Assembly: GCA_905197485.1 (NCBI GenBank)
Contig: CAJJYZ010000006.1
Coordinates: 1-64,000 of the forward strand
Source: an uncultured Lachnospiraceae bacterium
GTDB taxonomy: Bacteria; Bacillota; Clostridia; Lachnospirales; Lachnospiraceae
Reading direction: 5' to 3'
Length of the DNA stretch: 64,000 nt
A program made the position numbers and the translations under genes. Of this stretch, positions 42,786 to 56,040 are shown piece after piece (the stretch's first letter is position 1; every line of letters starts with the position of its first letter). Below the pieces are notes generated by a model. It had not been told where the DNA came from and did not search any database. It saw only the letters and a program-made list of their open reading frames with translations.

Positions 42786-45098
42786 CTACACTTCTACGTT
42801 TTCTCCGTTTACTTTCACGACTGTATGCTCACCTTCCAAAATTTTCACATCTACATGGTTGTCTGCCTGTACGGCAATCTCAAGCCATGAATTTAAATAG
42901 TGGATTCTAAATGTAAGTCCATTCCACTCCGGCGGCATATTCGGCTGGATACAAAGCATTCCATCCTCATCGACAGATACACCCGCAAAACCGAATATGA
43001 CTACCTGCCATACTCCACCTGCATTTGCAGCATGAATCCCTTCTCTTGTATTACCTTGAAGATTTACAAGGTCAATGAGTGCAGCTCTTCTTAAGTAACG
43101 ATATGCCTTGGAATCATCTCCAACCTTCAGTCCCATAATCGAATAAATACTCGGACTTAAGGAAGAGCCATGTAGCGTACGTTTCTCATAGTAACTGTAG
43201 TTCAGTTTCGTTGTTTCTTCGTCAAATTCCTGTCCCATCAAGTGAAGCAGCATAACAACATCTGCCTGTTTGATAATCTGTGTTTCCCTTGTTTTCACAG
43301 TTTTCAAAATCTCCGGTCTGATTGGCCAATCGTTCTTATCATATTTTTCAATCGTAACTTCTTTTAAATCAAAGTAACCCTCAAACTGCTCTAATAATTG
43401 TGTACCTTCTTTTCTTGGAAGATATACTTTTGCCTGGACTTCATCCCAATTTGATATTTCCTGTTCTGTGAGTCCTACTTTTTCTACAAGCTTCTTATAT
43501 TCTTCTCCATAATTCTCTTTTAACATCTGTGCGAGCTGAATCACATAACGAAGATTCCATCTCGCAAGATAATTAGTATAAACATTGTTATCAACCGGCT
43601 CATGCCATTCATCCGGACCTGTCACCTGATGAATCTCATACCGGTCATGCTCTTTTACATACTGAAGTCTGCTTGTCCAGAATCTGGCGGTTTCAATTAA
43701 AATTTCTGAACCCTTCTTCAAAAGAAAATCCATATCTTTTGTAATCTTCACATAATTGTAAATACCGTAAGCAACCGCCGCTGTTACATGATGTTCATAA
43801 ACGGCTACATAGCAACGATAGCATGTTCCGTCCGGCTCAATTGTCCAGTCCGGACACTGCTCTGTTCCATCATCTGCTGACTCCCATGGATACTGTGCTC
43901 CTTTGAAACCATTTTTAGCAGCATTCGCTCTTGCCGCCTCCAACATACGATAACGGTATGTTTCCAGATTTTTCGCTGTATGTGGAAATACATAGGCAAA
44001 AAATGGAAGCATAAATAATTCTGTATCCCAGAAAGCATGCCCGCCGTATTCCTCACCGCTTAACAATTTGGCTCCGATATTCACCCTGTCATCATGCTCA
44101 TTTCCCGTACTCATAAGGTGGTAAATATTAAATCGAACTGCTCTATCTAACTCAAAATCACCCTCGATACAAATGTTCGCTTCACTCCACATTTGATTAT
44201 ATACGGCGATATGTTCTTCCAGTTCTTCCTCGAATCCACGTTTTCTGAATGCCTCGATTTCTTTTTCCACAGAAGTGTGAAGTTCTTCTTTCTTCACATC
44301 ACGTTCTGTATAAATGCTGACAAATTTGGTCACCTCAACCGTCTCATTCTCAACCACATCAAAATCGTTAAACTCAACAGCCTGTTCTCCAAATGCGCGG
44401 AATTCTGTTGTTTTGATTACATTTTCACCATTTTTCGCCGCTTCAAGATAACTCCCCACGCCAATATGCAGGTCATTGTCTCTCGTTGCCACTTCAATAT
44501 AAGCGCCTTTCTCACCCAGCTTCTCATTTGCTGTCAGGTATGTGTGTTTTACTTTAAATCTAGGCGCATCGCAGAAATTAATGACCGAACCATCTATAAT
44601 ATTCTCTACTTCAATAATTCCCTTATAATTCAGCGGTGTCACAAACAATTTAATTGCCATCCGGTGTACATTCGCGCGACTTACGAAACGTATTCCTTCT
44701 ACAAGTGTTTCTCTTCCCCTTTTATCACGCAGATGGAATCTTTTCACAAGACATGATTTCTTCATATCTAAGGCTCTTGCGAAATCGAGAATTTCACAAT
44801 TCTCGATTCCAATCAGCTCTTTTTCCACATACATTTTAAGTCCAAGCCAGTTCGGAAGATTCGCAAGCTCTCTCATGAAAGTTTCTGATTTATCAAACAC
44901 CCCATTCACATATGTACAAGGAATGCTTATACTTGTTCCTTCCTCATAGCTTCCTCTTGTTCCAAGATATCCATTCGCAAGACAGAAAAGACTTTCATAT
45001 TTTAAATTTTCTTCCGGGTCATATGCATCCTGCAAAATCACCCACTCATCATCACTCATTATGTTCTTGAGATTATCGGAAAATCTTTCTTTTATCAT
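42786..45098 (-). CDS. Family GH65 alpha-glucoside phosphorylase
   Basis: 770 residues, normal for the family. It phosphorolyses an alpha-linked disaccharide (maltose, kojibiose, nigerose or trehalose type) to beta-glucose-1-phosphate plus sugar. The N-terminal beta-sandwich is followed by the (alpha/alpha)6 barrel with GGHAFWDTELFMLPFFAYVF and the general-acid region TGPDEWHEPVDNNVYTN near residue 480; TRETQIIKQADVVMLLHLM and EKRTLHGSSLSPSIYS form the phosphate and substrate pockets. Specificity cannot be read from this. AGGAG precedes the ATG at 45098; the open frame extends 21 codons into the GH2 gene without a site. Confidence 0.92.
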   Translation of the reverse strand: MIKERFSDNLKNIMSDDEWVILQDAYDPEENLKYESLFCLANGYLGTRGSYEEGTSISIPCTYVNGVFDKSETFMRELANLPNWLGLKMYVEKELIGIENCEILDFARALDMKKSCLVKRFHLRDKRGRETLVEGIRFVSRANVHRMAIKLFVTPLNYKGIIEVENIIDGSVINFCDAPRFKVKHTYLTANEKLGEKGAYIEVATRDNDLHIGVGSYLEAAKNGENVIKTTEFRAFGEQAVEFNDFDVVENETVEVTKFVSIYTERDVKKEELHTSVEKEIEAFRKRGFEEELEEHIAVYNQMWSEANICIEGDFELDRAVRFNIYHLMSTGNEHDDRVNIGAKLLSGEEYGGHAFWDTELFMLPFFAYVFPHTAKNLETYRYRMLEAARANAAKNGFKGAQYPWESADDGTEQCPDWTIEPDGTCYRCYVAVYEHHVTAAVAYGIYNYVKITKDMDFLLKKGSEILIETARFWTSRLQYVKEHDRYEIHQVTGPDEWHEPVDNNVYTNYLARWNLRYVIQLAQMLKENYGEEYKKLVEKVGLTEQEISNWDEVQAKVYLPRKEGTQLLEQFEGYFDLKEVTIEKYDKNDWPIRPEILKTVKTRETQIIKQADVVMLLHLMGQEFDEETTKLNYSYYEKRTLHGSSLSPSIYSIMGLKVGDDSKAYRYLRRAALIDLVNLQGNTREGIHAANAGGVWQVVIFGFAGVSVDEDGMLCIQPNMPPEWNGLTFRIHYLNSWLEIAVQADNHVDVKILEGEHTVVKVNGENVEV

Positions 45099-45120
45099 AT
45101 TGCTAACTCCTATACTCTGA

Positions 45121-48951
<3,831 letters not shown>

Positions 48952-48952
<1 letters not shown>

Positions 48953-49878
48953 TATCTTCTTCCTCCTCTCTTTTTCTTCTTATCAGCTCCACCTGCTTCT
49001 GTCTCATAGAATACCCACGCCGAAGATGACTTAAATACTAATGCGGTAAGAATCAAAATAATAATAAACATTACCCATGCGTTTGCACTTGCATAACCAA
49101 GTTTGTGATGTTTAAACGCATTATTGTATGTCATAAGTCCATAGAAATATGTAGACTTTAACGGTCCTCCACCTGTCAGAAGCATTACCAATGTTACCTG
49201 CTGGAATGAACTAATCACCGATGTAACCAGATTGAATAAAATGGTCGGTGTGATAATTGGTAATGTAATACTGAAAAATTGCCTTGCCGGAGAAGCTCCA
49301 TCTAAGCTTGCCGCCTCATATACATCTATCGGAATGTTCTTGATATCTGTATAGAAAATAAGCATCATACTACCAACTCCAAAGGCACTGGCAATGATAA
49401 CAGCTAAAAGAGCCCATGCCGGGTCTACAAGCCATTTTGGTCCTTCAATCCCAATGAGGGATAATAAATAATTCAAAACTCCGTAATCACCATTCAAAAT
49501 CCATCCCCAGATAATTGAAACCGCAACACCCGAAACAACTGTTGGAATGTAATAAATCGTTCGGAATATCTTCACACCTTTTACCGGCTGTGTAATCAGC
49601 ATTGCAAGGAAAAGTGCAATAATCATATTAAGTGGTACAAAGATTGCCGCATATTTCAGAGAGATTACTAAAGATTTCCAGAACTGGTCATCTTTTGTAA
49701 ACATCTCCATATAATTGCCAAATCCAACAAATTCCGGACTTCCTACAAGCGGCCAATCAAAGAAGCTCATAATTAATGAAAATATAAGCGGACCGATTGT
49801 AAATACAAGAAATCCGATAATCCACGGCAAAATAAACAGATATGGCGTTGCCGTTTTCAGAAATTTCTTTTTTTTCAT
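48952..49878 (-). CDS. Carbohydrate ABC transporter permease (MalF type, cluster 2)
   Basis: 308 residues, six membrane helices, EAA loop YEAASLDGASPARQFFSITL near residue 205, and a C-terminal basic tail (KKKKRGGRR). AAAGGAG lies before the ATG. It is the first gene of the operon read from the promoter at 49.9 kb (permease, permease, GH2, GH65, pgmB). The matching promoter before the binding-protein genes argues that both transcripts serve one transporter. No ATPase gene is present. Confidence 0.93.
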
Positions 49879-49904
49879 AGTTCCCTCTCCTTTGTTTTTA
49901 CTCG

Positions 49905-49994
49905 TTTTACTTAGTAAAATTATTGTACCTTTTTACCGATAATATGTAAACCTTTTTAGTGTAAAATATTGATTTTCTATATTTTCCATAGTAA
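49905..49994 (-). promoter_or_regulatory. Regulated promoter P1 with operator and upstream box
   Basis: On the minus strand: TTTACA (49950-49945), 17-nt spacer, TACAAT (49927-49922), then the palindrome TTTTACTAAGTAAAA (49919-49905) over the transcript start. A 29-nt AT-rich box beginning TTACTATGG (49994-49966) ends 15 nt before the -35. The same three parts recur with identical spacing at 55908-55997. Confidence 0.8.
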
Positions 49995-50030
49995 TACGTA
50001 TCTATTTTTGTCTATTTTTACTATGCATCT

Positions 50031-51665
50031 CTACTTGCAGTTTCTTAAAATTATCATTTTTGACTCATATGGACGAAGTACCCCTTTTTCTCCTTCGTTT
50101 TGATAATTCGAAATCAAAATTTCTCCTTTTTCCCATTCGTCCGAAACGTCATAAGAAACCGTCTGTTTTCTGAAATTACAAATAACCAACATCTTCTCTA
50201 AATCATTCTCTCTTATATAAGCAAAAACATTCTCATCCTCTTCCAAAACTGGTATATATCTACCCTCTATAAAGATATCTTCTGTCTTTCTCAGTTCAAT
50301 TAACTTTTTATAGTAGTAGAAAATAGAATCTTTATCTAACAACGATTCTTTTGCATTGATTTCCGTATAATTAGGATTGCAACTAATCCACGGCGTCCCC
50401 GTCGTAAATCCTGCATTCTCACTATCATCCCACTGCATCGGTGTTCTCGCGTTATCTCGTCCCTTCTTATAAATAGACTCCATGATATCTTCTTCTTTAT
50501 AACCAAGCTCTTTGCGCTCATGATACATATTCAACAATTCAATATCCCGATACTCTTCTATCTTAAGTTTTATATTCGTCATCCCAAGCTCTTCCCCTTG
50601 ATAGATATAAGGCGTACCCTGCATGCCGTGAATAATTGTCGCTAACATTTTCGCCGACTCTTTCCTATATTCCCCGTCATCTCCAAATCTGGAAACAACC
50701 CTCGGCAAGTCATGATTGCACATAAACAGACTATTCCATCCCTTTCCATAAAGACTTGTCTGCCATTTTGTGAATACTTTTTTAAATTCAACAAACGGAA
50801 GTTCTCTCAAATCCCATTTATCTTTTCCCGGCTGTTCATCTAAAACCATATGCTCAAACTGGAATACCATCGAAAGCTCCGAGCCATCCGGATTGCTATA
50901 TCGCATAGCCGTCTCCGGTGTTGCACTCCACGCTTCACCTACAGTTACCAAATCCGCTTTCTGAAAAGTTTCCCTGCTCATTTCCTTGATATATGGATGC
51001 AGCATTTTCCCGTCATCCATAATCATTTCATCAACTTCTTTTCCGATTAAGTCAATAACATCTAACCGAAAGCCGCCTACGCCTTTCTCTATCCACCAGT
51101 TAATCATTTTATAGATTTCTTTTCTTAATTTTGGGTTTTCCCAATTTAAATCCGGCTGTTTTACAGAGAACTGATGAAGATAATATTCTCCCAACTCTGG
51201 TACCCATTCCCAAGCCGGTCCAGAAAAGATTGACCGCAGTCTATTTGGATATATCTCTTCTTTCCCTTCTCTCCATACGTAAAAATCATGGTAAGGATTG
51301 TCTTTTCCTTTTTTTGCTTCTATAAACCACGGATGCTCATCAGAAGTATGATTTAAAACCAAATCCATAATAATTTTTATTCCTCTCTCTCTCGCTTCTG
51401 AAATCAGACAATCCATATCTTCCATATTGCCAAAAATCGGGTCAATATCCTGATAGTCTGAAATGTCATATCCGTTATCATCCTGTGGCGATTTATATAC
51501 TGGAGATAACCAAATTGCATCAATTCCAAGTTCTTTTAAATAATCTAATTTTTCTATAATTCCAGCCAAATCGCCAATTCCATCTCCGTTGCTGTCCTTA
51601 AAACTTCTTGGATAAATTTGATAAACTACCGCTTTTTTCCACCATTTTTCCATACTTTTTTCCAT
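50031..51665 (-). CDS. GH13 alpha-glucosidase (oligo-1,6-glucosidase type)
   Basis: About 544 residues. The alpha-amylase barrel signatures are VYQIYPRSFKDSNGDGIGDL (region VI-like), DLVLNHTSDEHPWF, the nucleophile in GGFRLDVIDLI near residue 198, the acid in TVGEAW near 247 and FMCNHDLPR near 325. QPDLNW and the short C-terminal beta domain match the oligo-1,6-glucosidase/dextran glucosidase group. No signal peptide, so cytoplasmic. AAGGTG lies 9 nt before the ATG at 51665; the frame starts eight codons earlier without a site. It follows the esterase gene by about 36 nt. Confidence 0.93.
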   Translation of the reverse strand: MEKSMEKWWKKAVVYQIYPRSFKDSNGDGIGDLAGIIEKLDYLKELGIDAIWLSPVYKSPQDDNGYDISDYQDIDPIFGNMEDMDCLISEARERGIKIIMDLVLNHTSDEHPWFIEAKKGKDNPYHDFYVWREGKEEIYPNRLRSIFSGPAWEWVPELGEYYLHQFSVKQPDLNWENPKLRKEIYKMINWWIEKGVGGFRLDVIDLIGKEVDEMIMDDGKMLHPYIKEMSRETFQKADLVTVGEAWSATPETAMRYSNPDGSELSMVFQFEHMVLDEQPGKDKWDLRELPFVEFKKVFTKWQTSLYGKGWNSLFMCNHDLPRVVSRFGDDGEYRKESAKMLATIIHGMQGTPYIYQGEELGMTNIKLKIEEYRDIELLNMYHERKELGYKEEDIMESIYKKGRDNARTPMQWDDSENAGFTTGTPWISCNPNYTEINAKESLLDKDSIFYYYKKLIELRKTEDIFIEGRYIPVLEEDENVFAYIRENDLEKMLVICNFRKQTVSYDVSDEWEKGEILISNYQNEGEKGVLRPYESKMIILRNCK

Positions 51666-51701
51666 AATTCTTTTCACCTTTCTTTTCATAATTTTATGAC
51701 A

Positions 51702-53255
51702 TCAATGTTGTATATCATTTCCCATGATTTCTTCTAAATCTAAAGGTTTTGCTGCTTTATTAAATAATTCCAATAATTCATCATCAAAATGCTGTCTTGC
51801 ATAACTCACCTCATCAAATACCATTGTAACTGCATTGTCCTTTTCGCAAGGCGGCCAATAAAGACTTTCTGTAGAAGGAGAACCTGTATATGCAAAGCTT
51901 ATCAACGCTTCCGACATCTGCTTTTCTAAACGTTCTGAGACCTCTGGAATATTTGCACTCTCCACTTTATCTACATTTGACAAAAAGAATGGAATATCAG
52001 CACAATGCCACGCAGGATTAATGTAATGATACGGAAAGTCTAAAGCAAAAACATAAAGATATGCTTTCGCTTCTCCATATCCAGCATGTTGAAGCGCTAA
52101 TTTTTTTGAAGGTTCTCGGAATAGACGGTCAATTACCAGCAAATTTAACGGGTGATGGTTCGGATAAGTTTTCTTGAATATCTCTAAAAGTTTTTCAGCA
52201 TTTTCTCCAAAGTTCTCTTTATAAATCTGTTCAACTCTCTCATCACTCAACTCACGCGGGTCAAATGTATTTCTTTCAAATCCCGCAAATTCCGCATAGG
52301 TACTGCCAACAACAATCGGTATTTTTCGTCCTGTTTCATCTAATCCTTCTAATACTTCTCCATGCCAGAATTCTCCCGGCATTGGCACACATCCCACATA
52401 TTCTCCACGTGCCTCTACATCGGGAGATACCTTATTATAAGCATTCGCAAAGTCCCGATAAGGTACCTTTTCCAATTTTTCCACTTCGTTTTCAGAAATC
52501 CCCAGTGCTTCAAGAACTGCCCGAACAATAGCCTTCCCATCCTTCTTTTTCGTCGGAAGAAGTGTTCCATCAGATACTCCACTCATGATAAAGACTTTAT
52601 GAAACAAACCGTCCGCTTCCGGAATCCTCATTAGTGCGCTGCTTTTCATTCCTCCGCCCGATTGTCCAACAACTGTTACATTTTCCGGGTCTCCACCAAA
52701 AGCTTCAATATTTTCGCGAATCCATCTCAATGCTGCCACAATATCTGCATGGCCCGCATTTGCAGAGTTTTTATATTTTTCGCCAAACGAAGACATATCA
52801 AAATATCCAAGAATATTCAAACGATGGTTCACACTCACCATGAGCACATCGCCTTTTTTACATATATTGAATCCATCGTATGATTCTTGCTCAATTGCAG
52901 AACCTGCCACAAAAGCTCCTCCATGAAGCCAAACAAGTACAGGTTTTTTCTCTCCATTTCCCAATCCCGGAGTCCATATGTTTAAATTTTGACAATTTTC
53001 ATCCATTGGCCAATATCGATGTGGTACGAACAACTCTCCTCCCGGAACATCTTGCTCGAGCAGCGGACAGACATATCCATAAGAAGTAGTTTCCCTCACA
53101 CCTTCCCAAGGTTCCACACTCTCCGGAGCTTGAAAACGTTCTGCTTTTGCATACGGAATCCCTTTAAAAATATAAATACCATCCAAATAGTATCCGTGTA
53201 CTCTCCCAGCAGTTGTTCTTACCACAGCTTTATCATCATACACAAATTTTTTCAT
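51702..53255 (-). CDS. Type-B carboxylesterase family protein
   Basis: 517 residues. The oxyanion hole HGGAF is at residues 111-115 and the nucleophile serine in VVGQSGGG at residue 199; the acid in TYAEFAGFE and the histidine in PAWHCADIPFFL complete a plausible triad, and IFKGIPYAKAERFQAPE is the N-terminal family signature. No signal peptide. It would hydrolyse carboxylic esters, perhaps acyl groups on imported sugars given its place among glycosidases; that is inference. It lies after the terminator that closes the binding-protein genes, upstream of GH13. Confidence 0.88.
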   Translation of the reverse strand: MKKFVYDDKAVVRTTAGRVHGYYLDGIYIFKGIPYAKAERFQAPESVEPWEGVRETTSYGYVCPLLEQDVPGGELFVPHRYWPMDENCQNLNIWTPGLGNGEKKPVLVWLHGGAFVAGSAIEQESYDGFNICKKGDVLMVSVNHRLNILGYFDMSSFGEKYKNSANAGHADIVAALRWIRENIEAFGGDPENVTVVGQSGGGMKSSALMRIPEADGLFHKVFIMSGVSDGTLLPTKKKDGKAIVRAVLEALGISENEVEKLEKVPYRDFANAYNKVSPDVEARGEYVGCVPMPGEFWHGEVLEGLDETGRKIPIVVGSTYAEFAGFERNTFDPRELSDERVEQIYKENFGENAEKLLEIFKKTYPNHHPLNLLVIDRLFREPSKKLALQHAGYGEAKAYLYVFALDFPYHYINPAWHCADIPFFLSNVDKVESANIPEVSERLEKQMSEALISFAYTGSPSTESLYWPPCEKDNAVTMVFDEVSYARQHFDDELLELFNKAAKPLDLEEIMGNDIQH

Positions 53256-53285
53256 GTCATACTTCCTCCTTCCACGCCATTTTAA

Positions 53286-53331
53286 AAAGCCCCCTATTCA
53301 CACCACACTCGATGTGAATAGAGGTCCTTTT
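53286..53331 (-). terminator. Terminator after the tandem binding-protein genes
   Basis: On the minus strand CCTCTATTCACA and TGTGAATAGGGGG pair around a 10-nt loop and are followed by CTTTTTA. Partial read-through could supply the esterase and GH13 genes. Confidence 0.8.
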
Positions 53332-53347
53332 ATGATATCTTGCTACT

Positions 53348-54535
53348 TTATTGCTTTGCCGCTGCGTCCAGTGCTTCCGAAACATCTTTTAAGGAACTTG
53401 GATTAAATACTTCTTCAAATGCTAACGACAGCGTTTCTGAAATTTCCGACCAATCTTCAATGATGAAGCTGGCTGGTGTATGTCCGGCACTCTGGTCTAA
53501 CATTTCAAGGAATGCCTCATCACCTTTTCCTTCCATTTCACTGTGCGCTTTATCATATCCTTTTTTACAATAGAACTTCACAAATTCCCATGCCGCTTCT
53601 TTATCTTTACAATCTTTAGAAATTGAAATTCCTGAAGATGATAAAATACTTACGGAAGGTTCTTCACCAAAAGAAGGTATCTTAGCTACTCCATAATTCA
53701 TTCCATCAGCTTTCAGACTTTCTAATGGCCATGTTGCACATACATACATCGCAACCTGTCCTGAACGGAATTCATCAGTTCCATTCTTTTCTGTAGCGAT
53801 TGCATACCCTTCTTTCTGCATATCCTGGAACATCTGGAATACTTCTTTTGATTTGTCAGAATTAAGGTATCCATCTAAATTGCCTTCTTCATCACAGTAC
53901 GCTGTCCCATTACTCCAGAGATACATTTCAAAATCATATGGGTCTGGTTTCATTTGGAATGCAAAACCTTTTGCATCAGTTTTTTCAGAAATTGTTTTAG
54001 CTGCCTTCTGTAAATCTTCCCATGTCCAATCTCCAGTCGGCTCCTCTAACCCCGCTTCTGCAAAGATATCTTTATTATAGAACAATGCGTGTGTCGCAAA
54101 TCCTACTGGAATACCATATGTCTGTCCGTCAAATGAGTTGTAATCCCATAATGTTTCGCTAAACTGACTCTTAAATTCATCCCCGCCTTCTTTTTCAATC
54201 CATTCATCCATCGTTTCAAGACCTTGATAATATGCAGGATAGTTCCACATATACATTACATCCGGTGCATCTCCCGCACCCATTCCGGCAGCAATTTTTG
54301 TGTCAAATTCACTTCCGTACGCCTCCAGTGTAACTTCTATTTTATCCTGGGATGCATTAAATTCATCTACAAATTCTTGCTGATAATCAATATCATCAGC
54401 AACATCCCATGTTGCAAAACGAATTTTTGTTTTCCCATCTTCAGTTTTTCCGTTGTCTTCGCTTTTTCCACATGCCGTTAAAGTCATGGCGCCAATCAAA
54501 GCCAAGGCACATACTTTTGCAATCCTCTTTTTCAT
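53348..54535 (-). CDS. Sugar-binding lipoprotein, paralogue 1 (cluster 2)
   Basis: 395 residues. The signal peptide ends with the lipobox TLTAC near residue 22. The mature protein has IRFATWDVADDIDYQQEFVD, DAPDVMYMWNYPAYYQGLE, GIPVGFATHALFYNKDIF and GFAFQMKPDPYDFEMYLWSN, all closely matched by the neighbour at 54594-55826. Compared with that copy it lacks a ~15-residue stretch in the C-terminal lobe (the region with SEMPALYSVV), replaced by a short charged sequence. It is co-oriented, 58 nt downstream, clearly from tandem duplication. Confidence 0.93.
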   Translation of the reverse strand: MKKRIAKVCALALIGAMTLTACGKSEDNGKTEDGKTKIRFATWDVADDIDYQQEFVDEFNASQDKIEVTLEAYGSEFDTKIAAGMGAGDAPDVMYMWNYPAYYQGLETMDEWIEKEGGDEFKSQFSETLWDYNSFDGQTYGIPVGFATHALFYNKDIFAEAGLEEPTGDWTWEDLQKAAKTISEKTDAKGFAFQMKPDPYDFEMYLWSNGTAYCDEEGNLDGYLNSDKSKEVFQMFQDMQKEGYAIATEKNGTDEFRSGQVAMYVCATWPLESLKADGMNYGVAKIPSFGEEPSVSILSSSGISISKDCKDKEAAWEFVKFYCKKGYDKAHSEMEGKGDEAFLEMLDQSAGHTPASFIIEDWSEISETLSLAFEEVFNPSSLKDVSEALDAAAKQ

Positions 54536-54557
54536 TGCAGCCCCTCCTTTTTATACA

Positions 54558-54572
54558 CTTTACTAAGTAAAA
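54558..54572 (-). promoter_or_regulatory. Third operator palindrome, with decayed promoter
   Basis: TTTTACTTAGTAAAG on the minus strand, one base different from the palindromes at P1 and P2, lies in the 58-nt gap between the duplicated binding-protein genes. The -10 equivalent is CGTAAT rather than TACAAT and no TTTACA is found at the right distance. Confidence 0.65.
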
Positions 54573-54593
54573 TTATTACGATTCTTTATTCCT

Positions 54594-55826
54594 CTATTTA
54601 CCTACTGCTGCATCCAAAACTTCCGCAACATCTTGTAACGAACTCGGGTTAAATACCTGTTCAAACGATAAAGCTAACGCCTCCGAAACTTCCGACCAAT
54701 CTTCAATAATAAAGCTTGCCGGTGTATATCCGGAACTCTGTTCCAACATTGTATAGAATGGCGCAAACTCTTCTTTTTCCATAATCTTCTCAGATTCTAC
54801 AACACTATACAAAGCCGGCATTTCACTACCAATTCTTTCTTTACTTGCATACTCTCCTGTCCAGAATTTCACAAATTCCCATGCCGCTTCTTTATGCTTG
54901 CTATCTTTCGACATCGCAATACCTGATGTACTCAAAATACTTACAGAATCTTGTCCCGCATCCTTAAACGCCGGAATATCAACTAATCCGAAATTCAATC
55001 CATCTTCCTTGAAATCATTAATTGACCAAGAGCCATAGATATACATTGCCGCTGACTCTGCCCGGAACTCATCTGTTCCATTTCCTTCTGTGGAAACCGC
55101 ATATCCATCTTTTTCCATATCCTGGAACATTTCAAACACTTCCTGAGATTTATCGGAATTCAAGTTTCCATCTAACTCTCCTTCCTCATCACAATAAGCC
55201 GCTCCATTACTCCATAAAAACATTTCATAATCATACGGGTCTGGTTTCATCGAAAACGCAAATCCCGTCGCATCTGTCTTATCTGTAATCGTCTTAGCCG
55301 CTGTTTGCAAATCATCCCATGTCCAATCAGCCGTAGGCTCCGCAACTCCCGCCTGTGCAAAAAGGTCTTTGTTGTAAAACAACACATGAGTAGTAAATCC
55401 TACCGGGATTCCGTATGTAGAACCATCAATTGAGTTATACGGCCACAAAGCTTCATAAAAGTTATTCTTATATTCTTCCCCTTCTTTTTCAATATAAGAA
55501 TCTAACGGCTCCAATCCTTCATGATATGCAGGATAATTCCACATATACATCACATCCGGTGTATCTCCAGAACCCATTCCTGCACTAATTTTAGTATCAA
55601 AATCTTGTCCATAAGCCTCCAAAGTAACTTCGATATCATCATGTTCTTCGTTAAACTTATCTACCATAGCCTGTTGCTTGTCTACATCCGCCGCAACATC
55701 CCACGTCGCAAATCTAAGTTTTGTTTTACCTCCTTCCGACGCTTCTTCTTTTTTACTGCCACATCCGCAAAATACACAACTAACCGCCAGTGTAACCGCT
55801 AATGCGCTCACTAATTTCTTTTTCAT
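54594..55826 (-). CDS. Sugar-binding lipoprotein, paralogue 2 (cluster 2)
   Basis: 410 residues. The signal peptide ends in the lipobox CVFCGC (tandem cysteines near residues 18-22). It has the same blocks as its neighbour: LRFATWDVAADVDKQQAMVD, DTPDVMYMWNYPAYHEGLE, GIPVGFTTHVLFYNKDLF, and KEAAWEFVKFWTGEYASKE. It is the first gene after promoter P2 and so the likely dominant binding protein of the cluster-2 importer. AAGGAGGAAAAGC precedes the ATG. Confidence 0.93.
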   Translation of the reverse strand: MKKKLVSALAVTLAVSCVFCGCGSKKEEASEGGKTKLRFATWDVAADVDKQQAMVDKFNEEHDDIEVTLEAYGQDFDTKISAGMGSGDTPDVMYMWNYPAYHEGLEPLDSYIEKEGEEYKNNFYEALWPYNSIDGSTYGIPVGFTTHVLFYNKDLFAQAGVAEPTADWTWDDLQTAAKTITDKTDATGFAFSMKPDPYDYEMFLWSNGAAYCDEEGELDGNLNSDKSQEVFEMFQDMEKDGYAVSTEGNGTDEFRAESAAMYIYGSWSINDFKEDGLNFGLVDIPAFKDAGQDSVSILSTSGIAMSKDSKHKEAAWEFVKFWTGEYASKERIGSEMPALYSVVESEKIMEKEEFAPFYTMLEQSSGYTPASFIIEDWSEVSEALALSFEQVFNPSSLQDVAEVLDAAVGK

Positions 55827-55907
55827 AGCTTTTCCTCCTTCTTATTAAAAAAATTAGTTTCAAAACACATGCTCTACAGCTAAAAACGTTTTTTATTTTT
55901 AACCATA

Positions 55908-55997
55908 TTTTACTTGGTAAAATTATTGTATATTTTTACTTCTGGTTTGTAAATAGTTTTTCTTACACATATTTATTTTCTATATTTTTCATAGTAA
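55908..55997 (-). promoter_or_regulatory. Regulated promoter P2 with operator and upstream box
   Basis: On the minus strand: TTTACA (55953-55948), 17-nt spacer, TACAAT (55930-55925), then the palindrome TTTTACCAAGTAAAA (55922-55908). A 29-nt box starting TTACTATGA (55997-55969) differs from the P1 box at two positions only and lies at the identical distance. Further upstream both regions carry (A)AAAATNGACAAAAATA-like sequence. Confidence 0.8.
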
Positions 55998-56040
55998 TTC
56001 AGAACGCTTTTTGTGTATTTTGTCCAATTTTATTATCTAT

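Noticed and set aside
44193..44756. Plus-strand frame of 187 codons inside the GH65 gene
   Set aside because: Antisense shadow of a conserved enzyme with no start signals.
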